DNA from: Candidatus Limnocylindrales bacterium
Lineage (GTDB): Bacteria; Moduliflexota; Moduliflexia; Moduliflexales; JAUQPW01
NCBI GenBank assembly: GCA_035559535.1
Contig: DATMBG010000031.1
Span: forward strand, 1-20,653
Direction: 5' to 3'
DNA: 20,653 nucleotides
Part shown: positions 7,675-13,280 of the stretch, one piece after another
Numbering within the stretch: the stretch's first letter is position 1
How the letters are laid out: each line of letters opens with the position of its first letter
Position numbers and translations under genes: made by a program
Notes under the pieces: generated by a model
The model's database searches: none
Seen by the model: only the letters and a program-made list of their open reading frames with translations
Told to the model about the DNA's origin: nothing

Positions 7675-8901
7675 TTAATACTGATGAGCCGGATGGGAAC
7701 CAATGGTGAAGTTCACCTGGGCGAGAACTTGATGAATTCCCTCCTCATCTTCGGGTTTTAAATAGTTATACTGAACCCGGAAGGCTGAAAACTCGGTAGG
7801 GACAAAGGCTAATAAGCTACTGACTCGATAAGTTTTGCCTTCCCCCTCAGCTTCAGGTATTCCCAGAAGATCATACCTTCCTTGAATCCACCATCGTCGG
7901 GCAAACTGGTATTGGACTAAGGTATAAAGACCTCCAACCTTATCAAAGGTCTGGTCTGCAGGGTCCTTCTTTGCAAAGAGATACTCGGTTTGCCAGATGA
8001 AGGCGCGATAGAGGGCGCGTTGGGGGGGTCTCCACTTGAGGGTCAGATCCACGCCCGCTGCCTGGGAGATTTCCTCAAATTCGTTCTTTCCAACTGCATA
8101 GGATTCTCCCAGTTCCAGCGTTGTGGCATCAGATAAATCCCACAAGTTTTTAAAGTGAGCTAAATACGCCAGGTCACTTCCTTTAGGACTATTAAAGAGA
8201 ACCTCGTTATCTCCGTTCAAAAGATCCAGTCTGACTTCTGAAAACCAGGGTAATTTGAGGAGATAACTTACATCGACACCTATCTCCGTGAGCCCTTCCT
8301 CTCCAAAAATCCTCTCATTAATCAGAGGCGGATCGATAAAAGGAAATTGATGGGTATGAAGCAAGTTATGTTTTCCGAAAGGATCATGGAGTTTACCTAT
8401 CCGGAGAATAACCGAAGGAATATTCAAGGTGCTTATATAGCCTTCCTCGACTTCAACTCCTTTACCTTCCGGAAGGGCTAAAATGACATCGGCCCGAAGA
8501 TAGGGATCTACAAAGGCCGAAAATTGAGCCTCTACTTCCTGAATGTGGACTCCGGTTGTGATTTCCTTACCGGGTCTTACTTCCGCCTCTGCACCCGGTT
8601 CCCAAGATGTATAGCTTCCCAAAAAAAGACCGTTTATACTGATGGCCGGATTAAAAGCCCGGGAAAGGCCGGTAGCCGTAGAACCACCGGTCCCTAAGGG
8701 GGGTGAACCGGTCTGGGTTCCAGGTTGTGGAGAAGCTGGCCCAGGTTGTTGGGGAGTTGGACCCGGTGCCGATGGGGCTTGCTCAAGAGCCTTTTGAAAT
8801 TCTTCCTCCAAAGATTTTGTTTTTTCTTCTGGTTGTTGCGCAAAGGAGGTGTTCAAAAAACAAATAAGACTAAAAATCGAAAGAACTCCTGCCCATTTCA
8901 T
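7675..8901 (-). CDS. probable outer-membrane beta-barrel protein linked to metal uptake
   Basis: A 408-aa exported protein. The signal peptide is at about 1-21 (ending SFAQQ). Residues ~28-42 form a charged helix, then a Pro/Gly/Thr-rich linker runs to ~78. The remainder has alternating aromatic and polar strands with many turns (NPAISINGLFLGSY, YLRADVILALPEG, WIQGRYDLLGI), typical of a porin-like barrel; the C-terminus, however, ends HPAHQY rather than the classic terminal Phe. Local HTHQF and HPAHQ clusters could bind metal. GGGAGG at 8909-8914 is a good ribosome-binding site for the ATG at 8901. It lies between a small His/Cys membrane protein gene and a ZnuA-like gene, which suggests a pore that admits metal for the binding protein. 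The specific barrel family was not identified with certainty, so substrate and regulation are inference. Confidence 0.72.
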   Translation of the reverse strand: MKWAGVLSIFSLICFLNTSFAQQPEEKTKSLEEEFQKALEQAPSAPGPTPQQPGPASPQPGTQTGSPPLGTGGSTATGLSRAFNPAISINGLFLGSYTSWEPGAEAEVRPGKEITTGVHIQEVEAQFSAFVDPYLRADVILALPEGKGVEVEEGYISTLNIPSVILRIGKLHDPFGKHNLLHTHQFPFIDPPLINERIFGEEGLTEIGVDVSYLLKLPWFSEVRLDLLNGDNEVLFNSPKGSDLAYLAHFKNLWDLSDATTLELGESYAVGKNEFEEISQAAGVDLTLKWRPPQRALYRAFIWQTEYLFAKKDPADQTFDKVGGLYTLVQYQFARRWWIQGRYDLLGIPEAEGEGKTYRVSSLLAFVPTEFSAFRVQYNYLKPEDEEGIHQVLAQVNFTIGSHPAHQY

Positions 8902-8908
8902 CCTGTTA

Positions 8909-8914
8909 GCCTCC
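8909..8914 (-). promoter_or_regulatory. ribosome-binding site of the barrel gene
   Basis: GGGAGG lies 7 bases before the ATG at 8901 on the minus strand and fixes that start. Confidence 0.6.
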
Positions 8915-8925
8915 CTTCTATTAAG

Positions 8926-9005
8926 CTTATAAAGTCCGTAGGCCTTAATATCCAGGAATGGTCTAATTTCTTGGCAAAAGCAGGCCTTTCTACGTCCTTT
9001 ATAAG
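8926..9005 (-). other. inverted repeat in the leader of the barrel gene
   Basis: CTTATAAAGTCCGTAG (8926-8941) and CTACGTCCTTTATAAG (8990-9005) are inverted copies matching at 14 of 16 positions around a 48-base centre. On the minus strand the stem would end about 12 bases before the ribosome-binding site. It may be a leader hairpin that separates expression of the small membrane protein from the barrel, or a regulatory structure. Confidence 0.4.
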
Positions 9006-9069
9006 GATGAAAAACCCCTTTTACGGTAAGATAAAGTAAACGTGTGGGTCTTTATTTTTTGAAACGAAG

Positions 9070-9381
9070 TCAGGAGGCAGAGGAGGGAGGGGCTCTTGAA
9101 AAGAGAAAAGTAGGATGAATCAGAATGATAAGAAAAATTCTTTGAAATAGAGCAGGGATAATCAGAATGGTAAAAAAGACGAGGATAATACCTTCCAGAA
9201 TAAAAACGGCCATTTGAACCCATTGGCAATTTAAGTAATTATTATCCAGGCCAAGGGTTTCTAAGGGGTGGATATAGGGGTGGAGTACCAGAATGGCGAA
9301 GAAAAGAAGGTTGATAAATAGCCGACTTCTTCGGCCCGGCTGTAAGAAGGTTTTTAAGATCTGGAAATTCATAAGGTTCAT
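9070..9381 (-). CDS. small membrane protein, paralogue 2 (LHPYxH family)
   Basis: A 103-aa protein with hydrophobic stretches at about 20-33 and 56-90. Its middle reads LHPYIHPLETLGLDNN (33-48), then C52 and QWVQ, and it ends SRAPPSSAS. This repeats the motif order of the 104-aa protein at 4428-4742 (LHPYxHxLExLGLDxN, Cys, W-Q, SRAPP), though overall identity is modest. Conserved His34, His38 and Cys52 are candidate metal ligands. It heads a probable minus-strand operon with the barrel protein and the ZnuA-like protein. The ATG at 9381 was taken; ATG at 9372 is an in-frame alternative and neither has a strong ribosome-binding site. A 19-bp dyad at 9500-9518 lies upstream and could be its operator. 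Function unknown. Confidence 0.7.
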   Translation of the reverse strand: MNLMNFQILKTFLQPGRRSRLFINLLFFAILVLHPYIHPLETLGLDNNYLNCQWVQMAVFILEGIILVFFTILIIPALFQRIFLIILIHPTFLFSRAPPSSAS

Positions 9382-9657
9382 AGGTCCAGACTCTGGAACT
9401 TAAATTTTGGATGCCTGCAAGGATAATTTTCTTACCTTTTCCTTGTCGGTTCTATAGGTTTAATAATACTCTCAACCTGAAAGAGGTCAAGTAAGAATTT
9501 ATTATAGTAACTGTAATACTCCCGAAAATTGCCTTACGATTTTCACGCTTTGTGGCGACCCAACGGGTCATGGCCATTTAGCAGGAATCACTTTTTTCTG
9601 TCTGAACACCCCTCTAATCCCTTTTTAAGGGTAGGTTTTTTCTAAATCTAACCCCAT
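9382..9657. other. upstream region of the minus-strand metal-uptake operon
   Basis: No gene is seen here. The stretch is AT-rich next to the small membrane protein gene and holds the dyad at 9500-9518. No clear -35/-10 pair could be assigned. Confidence 0.4.
9500..9518. promoter_or_regulatory. 19-bp dyad, possible Fur-family operator
   Basis: TATTATAGTAACTGTAATA is symmetric around the A at 9509, with 8 of 9 paired positions. Size and AT-rich symmetry suit a Fur-superfamily box, and a Fur-family gene lies 1.4 kb away. It is about 119 bp before the ATG at 9381. The regulator is inferred. Confidence 0.4.
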
Positions 9658-9681
9658 TGTCAATCGAGACGATCGACCTAC
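9658..9681 (-). repeat. dyad motif copy 3, reverse
   Basis: On the plus strand it reads TGTCAATCGAGACGATCGAC then CTAC, with about four differences from the copy in element C. It pairs head-to-head with copy 4 only 24 bp away. Confidence 0.5.
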
Positions 9682-9704
9682 TAACCCTATAGGCACCGGG
9701 ATAA

Positions 9705-9727
9705 GTAGGTTAACCGTCACAGTTGAC
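9705..9727 (+). repeat. dyad motif copy 4, forward
   Basis: It reads GTAGGTTAACCGTCACAGTT then GAC. It is degenerate in the right half of the dyad, and just before it lies GGCACCGGGATAAG, which resembles the terminal repeat of the 225-240 bp elements. The 9658-9727 stretch is probably the worn remains of one or two such elements. Confidence 0.45.
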
Positions 9728-9900
9728 GAAGAGGTTAGTCAAAGCTATGGCAACCTGTGGATAATCCCTGGGTAAGCTAGGGGAAACAGAATCTATCACC
9801 CTCTAAGCCTCAACGGGGCGGCCTGTTTAGCAAGCTGCTCCTATGGCGGGGGGTTCCAGGATTTAACCAGGGAATTTTCTGGCAAGAAGCAAGTTGATGG

Positions 9901-9916
9901 TGTATTATATAATACA
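9901..9916. promoter_or_regulatory. perfect 16-bp palindrome at the start of the coiled-coil nuclease gene
   Basis: TGTATTATATAATACA is a perfect palindrome ending two bases before the ATG at 9919. It contains TATAAT (9908-9913), so it could be both -10 element and operator of a leaderless transcript. No ribosome-binding site separates it from the start codon. Confidence 0.45.
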
Positions 9917-9918
9917 AT

Positions 9919-10626
9919 ATGGATAAAGCCACAATCCTCCAAATTATCAAAGAGCACCTTCCTCAGCTTTTAAGGGAAGACGAGCGTTTTAGGTATGAAA
10001 TTAAGGGTCTGCTGGCCGAGACTTTTTCATCAAAGGAGGAGTTTCAGGCTGTTTTAGAGGAGGTTCGGGCTTTACGCGAAGATACCAACCGACGGTTTGA
10101 GGAAGTAAACCGACGGTTTGAGGAGACCAACCAGCGGATTGAAGCTTTACGCGAAGACACCAACCGACGGTTTGAGGAAGTGAACCGACGGTTTGAGGAA
10201 ATGAACCGACGGTTTGACCACCAGGATGACCAAATACATCAGATTCGGCTCGAACTGTCTGCGATAAGCGGACGATTGGGAAGAGGGATGGAAGAGGTCA
10301 TCCGACGAACCATCGAGAGATTCTCAGGACGACATTTCCGAGAAGTCAAACGGCTTGTCCTTGAAGATGAAGAGGGAGAGGTCTTTGGAACTGGGGCTCA
10401 AGTCGAGTTTGATGCTTATCTGGAAGACACCGACTCTTTTGTGGTCGAAGTTAAAACCCATATTCGAACGGATGATGTATACACATTGAAGAAAAAGGTG
10501 GAGTATGCCCAGAGGAAATTGCAGAAATCTTTAAATCCTGTAGTAATTTCCTCTAGTATTGACCAAAGAGCAAAAAGATTGTGTGATGAATTAGGTATTC
10601 AGGTCATCTCACGGAGTGTTTTATAA
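9919..10626 (+). CDS. coiled-coil PD-(D/E)XK nuclease-fold protein (DUF3782-like)
   Basis: The 235-aa product has a helical N-terminus (1-50), a long coiled coil (about 50-120) built of near-identical NRRFEEVNRRFEE heptads, and a C-terminal domain. The latter carries E163-F-D165 followed by V175-V-E177-V-K179, the D-x(n)-E-x-K signature of PD-(D/E)XK nucleases, and ends with a VISRS strand. The layout matches a widespread family, often called DUF3782, in archaea, cyanobacteria and thermophiles; its biology is unclear. The coiled-coil DNA has a 75-bp repeat (from 10070 and again from 10145) with internal 21-bp units, so this part can gain or lose heptads by slippage. Codons appear ordinary for the window. 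It stands alone, with repeats on both sides and a palindrome at its start. Nuclease activity is inferred from motifs only. Confidence 0.75.
   Translation: MDKATILQIIKEHLPQLLREDERFRYEIKGLLAETFSSKEEFQAVLEEVRALREDTNRRFEEVNRRFEETNQRIEALREDTNRRFEEVNRRFEEMNRRFDHQDDQIHQIRLELSAISGRLGRGMEEVIRRTIERFSGRHFREVKRLVLEDEEGEVFGTGAQVEFDAYLEDTDSFVVEVKTHIRTDDVYTLKKKVEYAQRKLQKSLNPVVISSSIDQRAKRLCDELGIQVISRSVL
10070..10219 (+). repeat. in-gene tandem repeat (75-bp period, 21-bp subunits)
   Basis: The CTTTACGCGAAGA phrase recurs 75 bp apart (10070 and 10145), and AACCGACGGTTTGAGGAAGT units recur at 21-bp steps between and after. It keeps frame (25 and 7 codons), encoding coiled-coil heptads. Confidence 0.75.
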
Positions 10627-10664
10627 ATCTTTAGAGCTTACCCCATCGGTATTTTTCCTTGATT

Positions 10665-10850
10665 TCAAGTCAGGTTAAGGCTTCCCACCTCCTCTAACAA
10701 CGCCTTTGCCTCCTTCAAATCCGCCATATCAAACCCCTCTGTAAACCACCCATAAATCTCCGCTAGTATCGCTCTCGCTTCTTCTTTTATGTCAAACGGG
10801 ACGTTTAACTTACTATCCAAACAGGTATTGACAAATGCAATCCAGTTGCA
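10665..10850 (-). pseudogene. C-terminal remnant of an ATPase/adenylate-cyclase-type protein
   Basis: Read on the minus strand, an open frame without a start codon runs from 10850 to a TGA at 10665-10667. Its last ~40 codons give [19 protein letters not shown], then [20 protein letters not shown]. The [21 protein letters not shown] phrase is, from memory, the characteristic C-terminus of large AAA-ATPase/TPR proteins, often fused to class III adenylate cyclase. Everything upstream is missing; the frame runs through a copy of the dispersed dyad motif at 10790-10813 and stops at 10851. This looks like the stub left after deletion. The far end of the frame (about 10790-10850) is probably chance, since it overlaps the promoter and palindrome of the Fur-family gene. 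Confidence 0.6.
10790..10813 (-). repeat. dyad motif copy 5, reverse
   Basis: Plus strand reads TGTCAAACGGGACGTTTAAC then TTAC, two differences from the copy in element C. It lies about 20 bp upstream of the Fur-family promoter palindrome. Confidence 0.6.
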
Positions 10851-10852
10851 TT
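10834..10852. promoter_or_regulatory. Fur-family operator-like palindrome
   Basis: AATGCAA (10834-10840) and TTGCATT (10846-10852) form a perfect 7-bp inverted repeat around TCCAG. A TTGACA at 10828-10833 directly precedes it and a TATAAT lies at 10858-10863; these two are 24 bases apart, too far to be one promoter, so the true pair is unclear. The palindrome lies in the promoter zone of the Fur-family gene, which suggests autoregulation. Confidence 0.55.
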
Positions 10853-10867
10853 AACCATATAATAACT

Positions 10868-11290
10868 ATGGTAGAACTAACTCAAATCCTGCAAAACCTT
10901 AAGTCCCGCGGTTATCGACTTACCAAAACCCGAAAGCAAATCATTGGCATCTTCCTGGAGAGTAAAGTTCCCTTATCCGCTCAAGAATTATGGTCAGAAC
11001 TTCAAAGAAGAAACTACCAGGTGGATAAGGCAACGGTTTATCGAGAAATCGCCTTCTTAAAAGGACAAAAAATTGTGCGGGAAGTCCAGTTTGGGGAAGG
11101 GAAAAAGAGATTTGAGATTAATTTAACGGATCATCATCACCATATCGTGTGTATTCGATGTGAGAAAGTGGATGACATTGTCTTAGAAAACGATTTGAGG
11201 GATCAAGAGAAAAAAATTTTTGAACTTAAAAAGTTTAAAGTTTTGAATCATTCCCTGGAGTTTTTTGGTCTTTGTACAAAATGTCAGTGA
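10868..11290 (+). CDS. Fur-family transcriptional regulator (Zur/Fur-like)
   Basis: A 140-aa metal-sensing repressor. The N-terminal winged helix includes YRLTKTRKQIIGIFLESKVPLSAQELW and the recognition helix VDKATVYREIAFL. The dimerisation domain has the metal-site run D88-HHHH-IVC95-IRC98 and ends with C136-TK-C139; the two CxxC pairs would hold the structural zinc. A position ahead of znuABC argues for Zur, but Fur, PerR and Mur share these features, so no symbol is given. An upstream ATG at 10835 is in frame, but it lies inside the operator-like palindrome and would add 11 non-conserved residues, so the ATG at 10868 is preferred. The gene is followed 307 bp later by znuA on the same strand, with a repeat element in between. 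Candidate targets are its own promoter and the uptake genes. Confidence 0.9.
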   Translation: MVELTQILQNLKSRGYRLTKTRKQIIGIFLESKVPLSAQELWSELQRRNYQVDKATVYREIAFLKGQKIVREVQFGEGKKRFEINLTDHHHHIVCIRCEKVDDIVLENDLRDQEKKIFELKKFKVLNHSLEFFGLCTKCQ

Positions 11291-11485
11291 GTCATTGGGA
11301 TGGAATCTTCACTTGTCCTTTGATGGGAAAGGGGGTCCGAGGGCATAGGCGCCAGGTTAAGGCGTCCCCATCTGGTCCCTCCCTCGTTTCACAAAGAAGC
11401 CTCCTTTCCCCTATATTCCCCCGCACACAGGGGGAATTGAAGGGAGGGAACATTGCTTCAAAGTTCCTTCTCCTGCAAACTAAGG

Positions 11486-11510
11486 TAGGGGCGCAAGGCC
11501 TTGCGCCCGT
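11486..11510. repeat. GTAGGGG-type palindromic repeat, copy 2
   Basis: A perfect 20-bp palindrome GGGCGCAAGGCCTTGCGCCC (11489-11508) with GTA and GT flanks. Its outer bases match the repeat at 1250-1274 while the inner five bases differ in a compensatory way, as expected for a conserved stem. It is nested in element B. Confidence 0.6.
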
Positions 11511-11513
11511 ACA

Positions 11514-11530
11514 ATGTCTCGTTTGACATT
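11514..11530 (+). repeat. dyad motif copy 6, partial, inside element B
   Basis: Only the right half, ATGTCTCGTTTGACATT, remains; the left half is replaced by the adjacent GTAGGGG-type palindrome. Confidence 0.5.
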
Positions 11531-11597
11531 AAGGGGGCTCATGGATCTCACCCTTATCCTGGCGCGTATGGGGCCAGAGGGTGAGGGCCGGGCAGAT

Positions 11598-12524
11598 ATG
11601 CTCAGGTTTGTATCCTATTATCTGATTTTTAACCTGTTAGCCTTGACGGTTGTGCTTTCGGTGCAAGCCTCAGCCGAGGAGAAATTGAAGATTGCTGCAA
11701 GTTTTTATCCTTTGGCAGAACTGGCCCGGCAGGTGGGAGGAGATCGGGTAGAGGTTATCAATATGACTCCTGCCGGCGTGGAGCCCCATGACTACGAACC
11801 GACCCCACGGGATATCATCAAAATCCGTTCTGCAAAAGTTTTCCTTTTTAACGGGGGTAATACAGACGCCTGGGCGGAAAAGATTCAAGAGGATCTGAAA
11901 AACCGAGGCGTAGAAGTAGTAAATATCAGTGAAACGCTGGCTAAAAGTGGTGAGTTATTAAAAGGCCCGGAAGTGGTGGAGGCATCTGAAAAGGTCGGAT
12001 TCGATCCCCATTTCTGGCTGGATCCCGTATTGATGCAGAAACAGGCTATGGTGGTTCGGGATGTTCTGATAAAAGTAGATCCCGGAAATGCAGAATATTA
12101 TACCAAAACCACCGCAAATTATTTAAGTGAATTGGCGACTTTAGATGAGAAATACAGAGAAGGTCTGGCCCATTGTCAAATTCGAGACGTTATTACCTCC
12201 CACGCTGCCTTTGGGTATTTAGCCCGGCGTTATAATCTGAACATGATTTATATTTCCGGACTCTCACCGGATGAAGAGCCCTCACCCCGGAGATTAGCCG
12301 ATATTGCTACGTTGGCACGCCAGAAGAACATAGAATATATTTTCTTTGAGCCCCTCGCCAGTCCCAAACTGGCTCAAACCATCGCCCAAGAAGTTGGAGC
12401 AAAGACGTTAGTTTTTAATCCTATTGAAGGTTTGACCGATGAGGAGGTACAGGCCGGAAAGAACTATATCTCTATCATGGAAGAGAACCTGAAAAACCTG
12501 CGGATAGCTTTACGATGTCAATGA
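11598..12524 (+). CDS. znuA: ZnuA-like zinc-binding periplasmic protein
   Basis: A 308-aa binding protein of the ZnuABC-type transporter. The signal peptide is about 1-25 (LTVVLSVQASAEE). Metal ligands expected for the family are H64 in EPHDYEPTPRD, H138 in DPHFWLDP, H202 in TSHAAFGYLA, and E277 in NPIEGLT. No long His-rich loop follows the first lobe, unlike E. coli ZnuA. The frame extends upstream to an ATG at 11514, but those 28 extra residues are translated from the right end of repeat element B and precede a complete signal peptide; the ATG at 11598 is therefore chosen. The stop overlaps the start of the ATPase gene by 10 bp, implying coupled translation. The protein captures Zn2+ (possibly Mn2+) in the periplasm and delivers it to the permease at 13281. 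The zinc assignment rests on family and the adjacent Fur-type regulator. Confidence 0.88.
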   Translation: MLRFVSYYLIFNLLALTVVLSVQASAEEKLKIAASFYPLAELARQVGGDRVEVINMTPAGVEPHDYEPTPRDIIKIRSAKVFLFNGGNTDAWAEKIQEDLKNRGVEVVNISETLAKSGELLKGPEVVEASEKVGFDPHFWLDPVLMQKQAMVVRDVLIKVDPGNAEYYTKTTANYLSELATLDEKYREGLAHCQIRDVITSHAAFGYLARRYNLNMIYISGLSPDEEPSPRRLADIATLARQKNIEYIFFEPLASPKLAQTIAQEVGAKTLVFNPIEGLTDEEVQAGKNYISIMEENLKNLRIALRCQ

Positions 12525-13276
12525 CCACTTCTCCTGTTTGCATAGAGGTAAAAAACGTTAGTTTTAGCTATAACGGCCTCCCCGTTTTAACCAATATAAG
12601 CTTTTCTGTAAAAGAAGGAGAATATTTAGGAATCATCGGACCGAATGGAGGAGGTAAAACCACGCTGCTTAAAATCATTTTAGGTCTCCTCAAGCCAACT
12701 TCTGGTGAAGTCCTCATTTTTGGGCAGAACATTCAAAGCTTTAAGAACCGTTTTTTAATCGGCTATGTGCCTCAGCGTATGGCGGAGGCCGGACTTCATT
12801 TCCCTGCGACGGTGGAAGAGATTGTAAGAACCGGACGTACGGCCAGAGTCGGATTGCTTAAAAGATTTAAGAAAGAAGATCTTGCAGCTGTGCAAAAAGC
12901 CATGGAAATTGCCGATGTTACAGACTACAAGAACCATCTGATCGGTCATCTATCCGGAGGTCAACGTCAGAGGGTTTTTATTGCAAGGGCTTTAGTAGGA
13001 GACCCCAAAATACTCATTCTGGACGAACCGACAACTGGGGTAGATATTTTATCTCAAGAGAAATTCTATACTTTTCTTCGGAATCTTAACCATCAAATGG
13101 GATTAACGGTCATTGTGGTTTCACATGATATCGGTGTCGTGATCGATGAAGTCAGTACCGTTTTGTGCTTAAATCGTACCCTGGTTTGTCAGGGCCCTCC
13201 CAACGAGTTCTTAAAAGATGAGTATATGGAAAAGTTGTACGGTAAAAAGGTAAAGTTCCTGATCCATAAATATTAA
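12515..13276 (+). CDS. znuC: metal ABC transporter ATP-binding protein
   Basis: This 253-aa cytoplasmic ATPase powers the metal importer. It has Walker A GPNGGGKTT (42-50), the Q-loop glutamine at about 87 (YVPQR), signature LSGGQRQR (146-153), Walker B ILILDEP (166-172) and the switch histidine H204 in VVSHD. All catalytic residues are present and the length is usual for ZnuC. It overlaps znuA by 10 bp and ends 4 bp before the permease gene, so the three form one translational unit. It is the only ABC ATPase in the window, although there are two ABC-3 permeases (5274-6137 and 13281-14114) and two binding proteins; sharing of this subunit is plausible but unproven. Confidence 0.94.
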   Translation: MSMTTSPVCIEVKNVSFSYNGLPVLTNISFSVKEGEYLGIIGPNGGGKTTLLKIILGLLKPTSGEVLIFGQNIQSFKNRFLIGYVPQRMAEAGLHFPATVEEIVRTGRTARVGLLKRFKKEDLAAVQKAMEIADVTDYKNHLIGHLSGGQRQRVFIARALVGDPKILILDEPTTGVDILSQEKFYTFLRNLNHQMGLTVIVVSHDIGVVIDEVSTVLCLNRTLVCQGPPNEFLKDEYMEKLYGKKVKFLIHKY

Positions 13277-13280
13277 ACCT

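Larger units (their letters stand above)
11344..11570 (+). repeat. terminal-inverted-repeat element, copy B
   Basis: The left end CATAGGCGCCAGGTTAAGG (11344-11362) and right end CCTTATCCTGGCGCGTATG (11552-11570) are inverted copies matching at 17 of 19 positions. The inside shares GGAATTGAAGGGAGGGAAC and GCTTCAAAGTTCC with copies A and C. The dyad motif survives only in its right half (ATGTCTCGTTTGACA) because a GTAGGGG-type palindrome has replaced the left. It lies between the Fur-family gene and znuA, and its right end comes within 27 bp of the znuA start. Confidence 0.75.

Noticed and set aside
10070-10219. CRISPR-like array
   Set aside because: The repeats are in-frame coding units without unique spacers and encode coiled-coil heptads.
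10828-10863. TTGACA and TATAAT as one sigma-70 promoter for the Fur-family gene
   Set aside because: They are 24 bases apart, outside the workable range; each may belong to a different weak promoter.
11514-11597. N-terminal extension of znuA
   Set aside because: The 28 codons are the translated end of repeat element B and precede a complete signal peptide.
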